64,000 nucleotides of DNA from Quillaja saponaria. Taxonomy: Eukaryota > Streptophyta > Magnoliopsida > Fabales > Quillajaceae. Every line of letters starts with the position of its first letter. Position 1 is the first letter of the stretch. A model generated the notes under the pieces. The model did not search any database. It saw only the letters and a program-made list of their open reading frames with translations, and was not told the origin of the DNA. Position numbers and translations under genes: made by a program. Shown here piece after piece: positions 26,009 to 38,440 of this stretch. Location: contig CM055611.1 in assembly GCA_029379385.1 (NCBI GenBank), positions 18,174,062 through 18,238,061 on the forward strand. The letters run 5' to 3'.

Positions 26009-26823
26009 ATGGCATCTTCAAAATCATACGTGAACAACTTCAAAATTAGCCTCATTCCTAGAGATTTGTTAGAATATCAGGATCATGCTCTTCGTCTTCA
26101 AACTATCCAGAGCATTCCTGATTTTCAGGTAAACTCATCATTCCTTATAGAGTATTAAGAGTTCCCTTCTCCAATACTAGGTCCCATCTTCAAAACCTTG
26201 CCATCTTCTGAGCCAGGTAAGTTTCTGCCTTTAGTTATTGGAGAAAACCTTCTACTCCATGACCATCCATATTTGTCATTATTTGCTTACCAAAGGCCAA
26301 TTAGAACTAGGCTAGTTATGGATGTTGTGTTTGAGACATGGACTGAGGAAATTTGATTGTTCATGAAAAAAAGCTTTAAAAACAGGGTTTTCTTCATCTA
26401 ATTAGAATATCCTTGGATCCTATTAAGGAAAATATTAGATTGATAACAGTGTCTGCCAATTATTGGTAAAAAAATAAAATAAAATCATAAAGTTTTTCAT
26501 TTTTGTTGTGACATGATAACCATCACTATCGTATATATGGCCGCTACTTTCAGCCTATCGTGTGAAGGGGATGGGATAATAATTCCTTCACCAAACTCCA
26601 AGAGAGTTTCAACTTTAAAATTCTCAAAAGTGCCCAAGGCTACAACAAATTTATTGCTTTCCATAAATGGTTTAGCGAAGTAGTTACTAGTGAAAAATAT
26701 TCTGCCTACCTTCTTTATTGGCTTTCCAAGTATGTCTTCAGTGTTGTTGCCCATCAGATGGTGACCAAATATATTCCTCTTGTCCAAAGTTTAGCTGAAT
26801 GTAAAGTTTACGACCTGTTTTAA
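26009..26823 (+). pseudogene. Plant Mobile Domain (PMD) gene or transposon remnant
   Basis: A TATA-type box (25891-25900) is followed by an ATG at 26009 and a 40-residue start (MASSKSYVNNFKIS...) ending at a GT donor. Further in, broken frames read VIGENLLLHDHPYLSLF and AYRVKG. At 26587-26823 an open stretch reads SAYLLYWLSKYVFSVVAHQM and then KYIPLVQSLAE. The 'LLYWLS-K/R-YVF ... KYIPLA-LAEG' pattern is characteristic of the Plant Mobile Domain (MAIL/MAIN-like proteins and related transposons). Stops and frame changes show decay. It lies where the 5' half of SDR copy 3 should be, so it may have displaced that part. Confidence 0.65.
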
Positions 26824-27724
26824 GTTCCTTCTAGCTAAGGTCACTCTCTTACTGATTTTGTAACTTTTCGCCACAAAAGTAGTTACTCTAGCAAAAAACT
26901 TGCTCTTGGTGGATCAATTTGGTTGTTCAATATTGGGTGTTGGCCTATTTTTCAGAGTTCGTCTACAATGATCAGTCCTAAAATGATTCTTTTCTTTTCA
27001 ATTGTTACGATCAAAGTGTCATTCAGACGATTTTACTTGATCTGAATTTCAAAACATTTCTAATATTTTTTTTTTCAAATCTCACAAAATAGGACCATAA
27101 TTTCATGTATTTTTTTGTACTCATTCTTATTATGATGCCATTCATAGATCAAATGATTTTTCTCTGGTCAATTGAGTTGGCAGTGTGTTGAGTCACATAT
27201 CAGATATCTACTAAATTGATTTTGATTATATAAGCTACAAACACTAAGTATATAATACCTTCAGATTAGCAATTTATCTCATGTGATGTGAATTATTAAT
27301 TCTTTGGTACTTAGACCACTTAGGCTCAGAGTTGATCTGATATATATACCAATGTAGGATTAGAGGCAGTTCAACTTGAATTTTGTTTGGGCCTTGATGG
27401 GAACATCAAGGATTTAAGTGGATGAGTTTGTGACACGTGTGTGATCTGTATGGAGTTGACGTGCACTGTGTCGCTTTATAGCCCACAAGAACTAACTAAA
27501 CCAACGATCGAGTACATTCCAACTAGTATTTTAACTGTGTGGTTCACCCTCAATTGTGCAGATGATTCTCCTGGGACTTCAGTTACAAAATTTTCTCGAG
27601 ACTTCAGTTATAAATGTTTTGGTAGAGGAGCAAGCCAGACCTGTGGGGCCCAAATTTATGTTTCTCATTATTGCATAATCTATGTTGATTCTAGTTTTCT
27701 TCACGGCCATCTTAGATATTCTCA
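26824..27724. other. Unassigned sequence between the PMD remnant and truncated SDR copy 3
   Basis: No homology to the SDR array. An open frame starting at 27441 runs without a stop into SDR exon 2. Its first 95 codons (MICMELTCTV...) match no family I recognise. This may be the end of the PMD element or an unrelated insertion. Confidence 0.45.
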
Positions 27725-28602
27725 CCTAAGGGCCTGCCTAAATTCAAAGACAGTGAAGCGAGTTGTGTACACTTCTAGTATCGCTGCTGTTGCTTCAAGT
27801 GGTAATATAGATGGTCAAGTAGTAGATGAGAGCTTCTGGAGCAATGTAGATTTTCTTAGAGCTAGAAAGCGATTCCGGGATACATATGCAATTTCTAAGA
27901 CATTAACAGAAAAGGCAGCTCTTGAATTTGCAGAACAAAATGGAATAGATGTTGTAACAATTCTTCCTTCTTTTGTGGTTGGCCCCTTCATTTGTCCTCA
28001 ACTTGCTAGCTCGGTTTATGCTGTATTGGCTATGGCATTTGGTACGTTAGATATAATATTTGTGCATAAACATGTTCTGCATCTTCAAATTTTTGAGGAT
28101 TACTTACAAGCAAACATGATCGATTGAAATTGATGCAGGTAACAAGGATTTGTTTTGGTTTCCTCTTCATGCAGTACATGTGGAAGATCTAGCTAGAGCA
28201 TATTTATTTCTCTTTGAACATTCTAATCCAAAAGGGAGGTATATTTGTTCATCAGAGTATGTAACTATTGAAAGGACATATGAATTTCTTTCTAACAAAT
28301 ACCCAGAATTTGAAGTACCAGCAATAGAGTGAGTTTAATATCATTTTCCCTGGCATTTAGTTAATCAATTAGATATGTGCAATCTCAAGTTTTCTTTTTC
28401 TCTTTGATATTAATTAATGTACTGAAAATGTTGTTTCTTTTCTTATGTTTTATTCATTTATTGTAGCTTTTTAAAAGAAGGCCGTGAAAAATATGATCTA
28501 TCCTCAAAGAAGCTATTGGATGCTTGATTCAGATTTAAGTATGGATTTGATGAAATGTTCGATGAAGCGATCCAATGCTGCAAAGAAAAGGGGTATCTCT
28601 AA
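27725..28602 (+). pseudogene. SDR copy 3 (type A), 5'-truncated with a stop in exon 4
   Basis: Similarity to copies 1 and 2 starts abruptly at about 27725, inside exon 2 ([17 protein letters not shown]). Exon 1 and about 100 codons are missing, including the whole NADPH-binding motif. Exon 2 then runs to 28041 with YAISK intact. Exon 3 is 28139-28328 and exon 4 is 28467-28602. Exon 4 has lost six bases in frame near its start and carries TGA at 28524-28526, where copy 1 has GGA. Foreign sequence is joined in frame upstream, so a 228-codon chimaeric open frame (27441-28127) exists. It would lack cofactor binding. Confidence 0.88.
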
Positions 28603-30280
28603 TAAGTCTAAGGGCTTGCTAAGCAGTAAGCACTGTCTTCTTGAGCTAAGATAAAGGGGGCAGTGCTTTGGTCTCGACAAGGTGGTTGGAGGGAATTAAC
28701 TCTGCAAATTATTTAAGGAATAACTTGGTGTAGGGATTGTTTTGTTTTGTGAAAGCCAATCGTTTGTAAATATGTGGAGCAAAAAAGTTTATGTGAGAGA
28801 CGGTCATTTTTATTTCTGTCTACGTATTATTTGTGAAGATTTGAAGCTTGAAATCTTGACTTCACTGAGTTTTTTCTTATCATTAATTACATATCATCTT
28901 GATTCTCTTTTTTCTTTTTTCCTCTACTTGTTTAAAAAAAATAAAAATTGTGTTAGTGTTAGGTGATCCTTTTGCAACCATCCCTAATTTTATTTTATTT
29001 TAATAAATCAATTTGAGATTTTTTTTATACTCATATCTTGTGTTTCTTATGGTGCCTCAAATGAAATATTTTGATTTCAGATCTTTAGGAGTTTGTGATC
29101 TTTTATAAGAAATTTTTATTGTCAATTCGATTTATCACTTTTGTTATAGGAAATTTGATCTAGTACGTATTCTATTTGAACAGCCACCTTTGATTTGTTA
29201 CTTCGCTTGTGGTTTTCATGACGACACTCATATCATATTAAGGAGAAAAATAAAATTTTAAATTATAATTGTCAATAAAATAATTAATTAATTTAAGACA
29301 TGTCTTCTAGTGTTAACCAAAAACGGGTCTTCAACTCTCTTTCTTTGTTAACATGGCGACAGTGGGACAAAAACTTATCATTTCCCTAATATGTTTTAAA
29401 ACCAACCTTTTTAACAACATAAAAAAAAAATTACACCATTCGAGCAATTTTGCCAAGAAAATCAGCAAAAAATTTGAAAAACAAAATGGAGTAAAATAAC
29501 TTTCTCTTTTTAGTAGAACCCAGAATCAACTTTCGTTATACCTAGCATTTTTGGTCATACACATAGCATAGTCCTATTTTTTTTTAACATTTTATATATT
29601 TTTTAGATTTATTTATAAATGATAATTTAATTTTAATTAAATACAAAAATTATATTTTATTTGACCAAAGCTCCAACGAATAAACTTCCTACTCATCAAC
29701 ATCGTTGGTCATGACTCGTGAATGTAAGAAAAACTTTTGATTAAGCAAATCCTTAAAAGGACACAAGGCAGCAAACCTCGCATCTCCTTCGACCATTACA
29801 GAGAGAAAGAAGCGTAAATAAATGAGAGTCAACGGAGATGGAAAGACAAGAAATTTTTTAGCAAAGAGGCCCACAGTCATCCACCAAATACACATAAGAC
29901 CCTACGGCGGCTGGGACATTGCTTTGCTGTAAGTCTCCACTCTAGGCTCCAACAGCACACACAGCTTGACTAAAATGGGAAATGGAGAAAATAATTAAAG
30001 TAAACTGTATATTTGTTGGTAGGAAATCCTATAGGCATAATTTATCCTTTTTATTATATTATAGCAAAGGTGGGAAGAAAGGCAAGAACATGGTAGATAT
30101 TCATATAAATTTCTCATTATGTTGAATTGATCCTCTTTGGATTTGACATGTTCTCTGACTAACAACCACTTCATCTTTGTCTTTTTCATTTATTTATTAG
30201 TCTTTGACTGGCCTCCACCTACCATCTCCTTCAAAATACTTCCACAGAACATAGAAGAGAGGCAAATTAGAGAGCATCAA
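28603..30280. other. Spacer between SDR copies 3 and 4
   Basis: The first 270 bases are a duplicate of the copy 2 flank. The middle is AT-rich. An antisense open frame at 29895-29689 (MCIWWMTVGLF...) resembles no family I know. The last 150 bases form the promoter and 5' UTR of copy 4. Confidence 0.5.
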
Positions 30281-31914
30281 ATGGAAGGAACCAAAGGAAG
30301 AGTATGTGTAACAGGAGGCACAGGGCATATTGCATCATGGTTGATCATGAGGCTGCTTGAAAATGGTTATGCTGTGAATACCACCATTAGATCAGACCCA
30401 GGTATTTAAACACTGAACCCCAATACAAGAATTTAATCTGATTGAATATTTACAAAGTTATTCTTATTACTATCACTATCAGGATTTGTAAAAGACTGAA
30501 TAGCTTCTTTTCTTTGCATTTTTTTTTTTTTTACATATGATATGATGATATAAACATTAGATTGATGAGGAAAAAAAAAAGAAAAGAATAGAACCAAGAT
30601 AGACTGGTTTTTTAGACTGTTTTGAATATGTTGACGTTATTTTGGTAAATGGTGTTAATGATTTAAACAATGATGACCCTATTTCTACTGGAGACAGAGT
30701 AGCTTTCAATTATCCCTCTGACTCACATATGTGTTCATCCCTCTAAAGAGAGGCCGGTGTTGAAACATCAGTCTCTCTTGTAGAAATAGGATTGACGATA
30801 GATTAGCTCTAGTAAATTTATATGATGATCTTACATTATTATGAACAAATGAGCAGAAAACAGGAAAGATCTTGGCTTCCTTACAAGTCTACCAGGAGCA
30901 TCCCAGAATCTACAAATATTCAAAGCTGATTTAAGCAATCCAGAAACTTTCAGTGCAGCCATTGAAGGGTGCATTGGAGTCTTTCACATTGCTGCTACAA
31001 TTGATTTTGAAGAAAAAGAACCTGAGGAAATAGTGACTAAAAGATCTGTCGATGCAACGTTGGGCATCTTAAAAGCATGCTTGAATTCAAAGACAGTGAA
31101 GCGAGTCATTTACACTTCCAGTAGTTCTGCCATTGCTTATCATTTCAAAGATGTTGAAGTAGTGGATGAGAGCTTTTGGAGTGATGTAGATTTTCTTAGA
31201 GCTAGAAAGCGAGTTGGAGGTTCATATGCGATTTCTAAGACATTAACAGAAAAAGCAGCTCTAGAATTTGGAGAACAAAATGACATTGATGTTGTTACAC
31301 TTCTTCCTTCTTATGTTGTTGGACCCTTCATTTGTCCTAAGCTTGCTGGCTCAGTTCATTTGGCATTGGCTATGGCCTTTGGTATGTTAATTGCTTTAAA
31401 CAGTAGTTTGAGGATCTCATGCTGTGTTTTATTCTTGAAGTTCCTGCATTCAACCTTCATCGTCAATTGTAATTGATGCAGGTGAGAAGAATTACAGGTA
31501 TCCCCTCCAAGCAGTGCATATCGACGATGTTGCCAGAGCATATATATTTCTCTTTGAACATTCAAATCCAAAAGGGAGGTATATTTGCTCAACAGAGGAT
31601 GTAACTGTTGAAAGGATTTACAAATTTCTTACTGAAAAACACCCTCAATTTGAAGTACCAACATTAGAGTGAGTTCAATATCCTTTTCTTGCCTTCTTGT
31701 TTTTCAGTGAATCTAAAAGTGCTTTTCTTTGATCTCAATACAATGTAATCAATTTTCTTTTTTAACTTGTAGCTCTTTAAAGGAAATCAAAGCCCGAAAA
31801 ATCCATTCTCTATCTTCAAAGAAGCTGTTGGATGCTGGTTTTGATTTCAAGTATGGGTTTGATGAAATGTTTAATGAAGCAATTCAGTGCTGCAAAGAAA
31901 AGGGTTATCTCTAA
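30281..31914 (+). CDS. SDR copy 4 (type B, intact): vestitone / dihydroflavonol reductase-like
   Basis: Exons 30281-30401, 30857-31381, 31482-31668 and 31773-31914 give 324 aa with no internal stop and GT-AG junctions. The cofactor motif is GGTGHIASW with NTTIRSDPG; the catalytic pair is in SYAISK (Tyr164, Lys168). The C-terminus is [11 protein letters not shown]. Compared with copy 1 it lacks one codon in exon 2 (after [11 protein letters not shown]) and one in exon 3. Those differences lie near loops that shape the substrate pocket in dihydroflavonol reductases, so its substrate may differ. It is the only open copy of type B; copies 5 and 8 are its dead relatives. Confidence 0.92.
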
Positions 31915-32981
31915 TGACATGCATGAAGTTGTTCTTTTTCTTTTTATCCTTTCATCGTGGAGTTTTGAGAGGGAGGACATAGGCTCGGAAGAAAGATTTC
32001 CACAGGTCAAGCCCTATTATAGTGTGGGATAATCTCTCTGTTTTATTATAATAAATATTTGAAGAATTTCTGTTGATTAAACTGATAAATAATAAGATTT
32101 CCTCATCTTTTACTCATACAGTGTGCAGTAGTACTAATTTTCCATAAGTAGTAGTTTATGTGGCAAAAGATTGTAGATGATAAATGAATCACTTACATGG
32201 TTAACTGTTGATTACACGTTGCTGGCAGAGATAAAACATGTCAGTGTTTATAGTACTAAAGACACAAGATAAATACTACCTTTTATGCCCTTCTTCCTTG
32301 GATACCAACGGTGTTGATGGGTCAGACCTGGGGCCAAACTTGGTGTGGTCCAGGTTTAAACAGGTCTATTGCACAGGCTAATATAATGAACAAAACTATA
32401 TAAAACTTTCATATCAATATAATCAAAACAGATAATAACTTTCTATGCAGATCACTGTCATATTTCTTTCAACAATTTTTGTTGTGCCCTGTTTTCAAAC
32501 CCCTTTGGAATCATAAAAATAAAGCATACTCTTGGCAACAGTAGAAACTAGAGGAGAACAGGACCGGTAGTAAAATACTATGTGAAAAGAAATAGAATTA
32601 AATTCAAGTTAGAATAGGCTTATTTCATAAAATGAAATCTCTGTAAAATGTGTCAGTTGATTCAATTAGAAAATTCATCCTCTTAATGACTGATATTATA
32701 TTTCTTCTTCAACAGAAATACAAATTTATAAGAATAATAGTGGTTACCTTATGTAGTTCGTAAGGCTCGCTACTAAGGAAAAAAAAAAAAAAGGTCAGAT
32801 TTAAGACCTAAGAGATAAGATTTCATAATTGTAAAGTTGACACAACGAAAAAGTTAAAAATACACGAAATAGAAAGTCTCCTTGTCAAAAATGTCAACCA
32901 TCCTTAAGTTCCCAGAAAGTTCATTTTCCTTTTCATTGAAGCGACCAGAGAAAAACAGAGAGAGAGAGAGAGAAAAGGAAA
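31915..32981 (+). other. 3' flank of SDR copy 4, partly duplicated after copy 5
   Basis: A block around 32300-32500 (containing GGTGTGGTCCAGGTTTAAAC) recurs at about 34480-34660 after copy 5, so the flank was copied with the gene. A run of As occurs at 32780-32791. No gene was seen. Confidence 0.65.
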
Positions 32982-34159
32982 ATGGAAGGAAATAAAGGAG
33001 GATTTTGTGTAACATCTCCCTCATAAAATTAGGATTTCTCTTTAAACAATTGAAAACAGACAACATCTTGTAAATTCATATGTGATCTTACGTTATTTTG
33101 GACAAATAAGGAAAAAAAAAAAAAAAAAAAAAAAAACGAAGAGGAAAGATCTTGGCTTCCTTACAAGCCTACCAGGAGCATCCCAGAATCTCCAAATATT
33201 CAAAACAGATCTAAGCAATCCAGAAACTTTCAATGCAGCCATTGAAGGGTGCATTGGAGTCTTTCACGTTGCTGCTACTATTGAATTTGAAGAAAAAGGA
33301 CGCGACGAAATAGTGACTAAAAGGTCTATCGATGCAGCATTAGACATCTTAGAAACATGTCTGAATTCGAAGACAGTGAAGCGAGTCATATACACTTCCA
33401 GTACCTCTGCCATTGCTTATCATTGCAATGATGTCGAAGTAGCGGATGAGAGCTTTTGGAGTGATGTAGATTTACTTTGAGATCAAAAGCGAGTTGGAGG
33501 TTCATATGCGATTTCAAAGACATTAACAGAAAAAGAAGCTCTTGAATTTGGAGAACAAAATGACATTGATGTTGTTAAACTTCTTCCTTCTCTTCTTGTT
33601 GGATCCTTGCTTGCTGGCTCAGTTCATTTGGCATTGGCTATGGCTTTTGGTATGTTGTCTTTTAGTGTATATTTGTGCCCATTATTTTCATTAACTTAAA
33701 AACAAATTGTTTCAAACAGCAATTGAAATTGATGCAGGTGAGAAGAATCAATACAGGTATCCCTTCCATGTAGTGCATGTCGACGATGTTGCCAGAGCAT
33801 TTATTTTCTCTTTGAACATCCAAATCCAAAAGGGAGGTACATTTGCTCAACAGAGGATGTAACTGTTGAAAGGATTTGCAAATTTCTTACTGAAAAATTC
33901 CCAGAATTTGAAGTACCAGCTTTAGAATAAGGTCAACATCCTTTCTTTGGTGTTTAGTGATTCTAATTTTAACTGTTTTCTCTTTGATTTCAATACAATA
34001 TAATCTTTTTTTTACTAGTAGCTCCTTACAGGAAATCAGGAGCCAAAAAATTCGTGCTCTATCCTCAAAAACTGTTGATTGCTGGATTCGAATTCAAGTA
34101 CGGGTTTGATGAAAAGTTTAATGAAGCAATTCAGTGCCGCAAAGAAAAGGGCTATCTCT
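32982..34159 (+). pseudogene. SDR copy 5 (type B), heavily damaged
   Basis: Exon 1 survives only as about 13 codons (MEGNKGGFCVT) at 32982-33020 and then joins intron 1 sequence. The exon 2 acceptor GAGCAG is replaced by a run of about 24 As (33113-33136). Exon 2 follows to 33649 with TGA at 33478-33480 and an in-frame loss of four codons where relatives read PFICPK. Exon 3 (from 33738) has a one-base deletion near 33800, and its donor is GA|AT instead of GA|GT. Exon 4 (from 34022) has another one-base deletion and has lost the TAA stop (TTA). At least seven independent lesions indicate an old pseudogene. Confidence 0.9.
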
Positions 34160-35259
34160 TATGGCAAACATGAAGTTGTAGTTTTTCTTTTATCTTTTCA
34201 TTCTGGAGTTTTTTTTTTTTTTTTTTTTTTTGAGGGGCATAAGCATGGAATAAGGATTTCCAAAGCTCTGGCCCTATTACATGTGTGGGATATTCGCTTT
34301 CTTTTTTTCAGATAAATAAATTTTACAAATCTTGTTTGTTTAATAGAAAAAGAAAAACAAAAAAAATTCTTTATCTTTTACCCAAACAGTATGCAGCATG
34401 CCTTAGTAGTAAACTGGTTTTCTTACACATTGCTGGCAGAGATAATAACATGCCATTTTCTTTGCTTCCTATACTTCCTTGGATATCCATAGTGTTGATG
34501 AGTCAGACCTAGGGACAAGCTTGGTGTGGTCCAGGTTTAAACAGATCTATTACACAGGCTGATACCATGAACAAAGTTCTATAAAACTTTTATATCAATA
34601 TAATCAAAATATATTTATGACTTTCCATGCAGCTTACTGTCATATTCCTTTCCACAATTTTTTTTTGAGTGTAAGGGATTGGAAGTGAACATGACTTGTT
34701 TGTTTTTGTTTTGTATTGGAGGTTTGTTTTTGTTTTGTATTGGAGGAGGAACGGGGGAATTAATCCAGAGAGTCGACCCACAAATTTCTTGGATCGGAAG
34801 AAATGCTTGTATAACCGTGACAAGAGTTCATTGGACCCTTAGATCTCCTCGATTAAAGAAAATGCAGGTGCCATTGGCCAAGTGGCCGCTGCCAAATGTA
34901 CAGAACTTAATGGTAAAATTATGAGAATGGGAGACTTACCTTTCACTTGTATGGCTGTTTGTATAGTTCGTAGGCCCGATACACCTCTCACCCAAAAAAA
35001 ATAAAAAAATCTGAAAGTGCCGAAAGAGAATGTAAATTTGAATGGCAATGCCTTCGGTCAAAATTGGTATACAAGAAATTGAAAAATCTCCCTAGAAAAA
35101 TGCATAGCAGACTATAGATTCATCATTTATAAAAGTCTTGTTCACTTTCCAGAAATTTCAGCTCCCCTTTTCATTGAATAAGAGCTACTGATAAGTTTCA
35201 GTTCATTCACGGCATAAAAGAGACCAGAGAAACACAAGCACAGAGAGAGGGAAGGAAAA
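34160..35259 (+). other. Copy 5 flank and promoter of SDR copy 6
   Basis: It begins with the flank shared with copy 4, with a T run near 34210-34231. From about 35035 the sequence matches the promoters before copy 7 (52480-52748) and the ghost promoter at 62930-63196, including GAGCTACTGATAAGTTTC and a GA-rich leader before the ATG. Confidence 0.7.
34697..34745. repeat. Two tandem copies of a 24-bp unit
   Basis: GTTTGTTTTTGTTTTGTATT plus GGAG occurs twice in tandem. It is a small local duplication in spacer DNA. Confidence 0.85.
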
Positions 35260-36838
35260 ATGGAAGGAAATAAAGGAAGAGTTTGTGTAACAGGTGGTAC
35301 AGGTTATATTGGATCATGGATAATCAAAAGGCTTCTTGAAAATGGTTACTCTGTCAATGCAACTATTAGATCCAACCCAGGTAAGCCACCTAATTTCTCT
35401 ATAAAGGGTGTGGATGTTTAATTATTTCATTTTATGGAAGTGGCTATTTAAATTGTAATTTCAGTTATATAACATAGTCAGCTTCTTCAAGTGGTATTTT
35501 AATTGGAAGCATGTTCTGTTTTTCAATTTCATGATTACTAGTGATTTTCTTGAGCAGAACACGAGAAAGACCTTAGCTTTCTCACAAGTCTACCAGGGGC
35601 ATCCCAAAATCTCCAAATTTTCAGTGCAGATCTCGAAAACCCAGAAAGTTTTGGTGCAGCAATTGAAGGGTGCATTGGAGTCTTTCTTGTTGCTACTCCA
35701 ATTGATTTTAAAGGAAGAGAACCTGAGGAAGTGGTGAACAAAAGAACCATTGATGGAACACTTGGCATCTTAAAGGCCTGCCTAAATTCCAAGACATTGA
35801 AGCGAATTGTATACACCTCTAGTGCCTCTGCTGTTGTTTTTAATGGAAAAGATATTGAAGTAATGGATGAGAGTTTTTGGAGTGATGTGGATTATATTAG
35901 ATCTCTGAATTCATCTGGAGATTCATACTTTATCTCTAAAACCTTAACCGAAAAATCAGCTCTTGAATTTGCAGAACAACATGGACTGGATCTTGTAACA
36001 ATAATTCCTTCCTTTGTTTTTGGACCCTTCATTTGTCCTAAGCTTCCTGCCTCAATTTATACCTCACTGGCTATGGTATTTGGTATGTCTTTCTTCTCAT
36101 GTCTAGAATTCTATAATTGCATTCAATACTCAGGCTTTTCTCTTCCCAAGCCCACATGCTTGTCAGTACTGGGTTGGCTCTAATATCATTTGTCACAACT
36201 CAGAAAAAATTGGTTATAATACGTGTCTTTTATCTGAAACTGGGACTCTTAAAATCGCTTATATAAAATACACAGCATTGTGAGACTCAATACATGCTAA
36301 CCCCAAACATCACACCACAACTTGGGGCATCACACAACTAACTACACATAACTTTTTGTTTTCTTTTAAGTTCTAAAGAAGAATTCTCATTATCTGAAAC
36401 TAATTCAGGTGACAAGGATCAATATAGCTATCTCATTAACTTTCCAATGATCCACGTGGACGACGTGGCCAAAGCACATATATTTCTCTTTGAACATTCT
36501 AATCCAAAAGGGAGATATAATTGCTCATCAGATGCCATAACTATTGAAGGAATGTCTGAATTTCTTTCTTCAAAATATCCAGATTTTACAATACCAACAG
36601 TAGAGTGAGTTTAACCCCCCTTCTTTCTAAATGTTTGTGTTATAACACATTAATTAATATATATATATATTTATATATGTACTGATTTTCCTGCAGGTCT
36701 GTGAAGGAAATAAAAGGTTATAAATTCCCATCTCTATCCCCAAAGAAGCTGTTGGATGCTGGATTCAAATTCAAGTATGGGATTAATGAAATGTTTGATG
36801 ATGCAATTCAATGCTGCAAAGAAAAGGGTTATCTCTAG
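35260..36838 (+). CDS. SDR copy 6 (type C, intact): vestitone / dihydroflavonol reductase-like
   Basis: Exons 35260-35380, 35558-36082, 36409-36604 and 36697-36838 give 327 aa without internal stops. The cofactor motif is GGTGYIGSW with NATIRSNPG; the catalytic motif is SYFISK (Tyr164, Lys168). [20 protein letters not shown] and the Ile-Lys after GSWI make type C look nearest to legume vestitone reductases as I recall them. The exon 4 acceptor shifts by one codon position relative to types A and B (codon GAG rather than GAC at the junction). The strong GTAAGC donor of intron 1 contrasts with copy 1. It is the only open copy of type C. Expected role: NADPH-dependent reduction of a flavonoid-type or related carbonyl; substrate unknown. 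Confidence 0.92.
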
Positions 36839-38440
36839 GCTCTTGACAAGCAAGAAATTCAAGAGCCTAATTAGTATCTACTGCTTTGGCCCTTATTAGT
36901 GTGGCTTCTTCTACTTTTTCAGATTTTGATGAACTTATTTCAGCTGGCTTCTTATTAAGCGGCTATTTATGTAATAAAATGTTCCTCTTTTACAAATATT
37001 CACATCAATTTGGGTTGAGCTGGAATTGATATGTTTGTGCTATATATGATGAATGGAATATATCACTGTTTTGCCAGCTGAGTGCTTTCTCTGTATCCTT
37101 TTTCTTGATGGATACATGGAAGTGTAGGTTGTCCATTTGTCATGCCAACATAGGATAATTTCCTTTTCACACCAATCTTCCATTAACATATCAAATTTGG
37201 AATTGGATTCATATAAATTTCCCCTTACTGATGCTTTTGTTGCCAAGACAAAAAAATAAAAATTCTTAAATAATATTCTTTGGTTCTTAGAATTTGTTCT
37301 TAAAGTCATTTTGTCCTATATAATTAAAAAATTATAATTAAATGACTCATAAATATTTCAACATCAACTCAATGTAGTTGAATATGAGTACGGAGTGAGA
37401 AAACCTTGAAGATTCAAAAGACAACAAACTGACAATATATTTTTGAATATAGTCCTAATTTTTCTTAAACGTTGTTAATAAATCCTATAATAAGTTTACA
37501 TCCTCAATATGTCATACTTTTAAGACTGTTTTTTAAATAAGTCATAAGTCCAAATTAAAGTATTTTAAATCATTTCTACCATTATTTTTAAGTTTAAAAT
37601 TTTATTTAGTGAACCAACTTTCAAAAAATCATATATTAATGAAACAATAAATTTTTTTAAAATGAATTAAATAAGAAGTTTTCATTATTTTTCTTGAAAT
37701 TTTTTTAAAAACATATTATTTTCAAACTCAACTAGTATTTATATATATATATTTTCATGAAGACAATTAAAAATTTATCTAAATTTAAATAATTTTTGAA
37801 AAAAAAAAAAAAAAAAAAAAACAAGTGACATGGATGTGAATATAAAGTTACTCATTACGATAATTTTTTTATTTTTTATTTATATGAAAGAAATATGGGG
37901 GAGAAAATTTCATAAAAGATTTTACTCTCCTACTAATTATTAAATGATAAATTAATTTTTTTTTTTAATTAATGAGCTTTTTTAAAAATTGGTATACCTA
38001 ATCAAAATTTAAATATAAAAATAGGGGTAGAAGTAGTATAAAATGTTTCAATTTAAAATTTAGGAGTTACTTGGAAAGAAATCTTAAAAGTATGATGTAT
38101 TGGGAATACCAACTTATTACATGAACTATTGAGAATATTGAAGTAAAATAAATTTGTTAGCATTCATTTACATGTCTTGTTAGAAATTACATCACCTGCT
38201 CATGGGGTGAGAACAGGCATGAACATGCTCATGGGGTGAGAACAGGCATGAACAGGTCATAGGGAAAGTTAAAAATAAATTGAATTTTCAACTCTTGTTC
38301 TTGATGAAATTGTCATATTTGTACCTGATATAGTTTCTCGACATCATAATCCAAATGCACAAGCACTTGTCATAAGTTCTTAAAGGTATAGAAGGCCTTC
38401 CATTTCTACATCTTAGAAAGACAACTTTTGTTCTTGATAT
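36839..38440. other. AT-rich spacer after SDR copy 6
   Basis: 3' flank of copy 6 followed by very AT-rich DNA with A and T runs (for example 37799-37821). No gene was recognised. Confidence 0.55.
38197..38254. repeat. Two perfect tandem 29-bp units
   Basis: The unit beginning TGCTCATGGGGTGAGAACAG occurs at 38197-38225 and 38226-38254, identical by reading. It lies just before the recognisable copia remnant. Confidence 0.9.

Noticed and set aside
29689..29895. Antisense 68-codon frame before SDR copy 4
   Set aside because: No homology recognised, no splice or promoter context.
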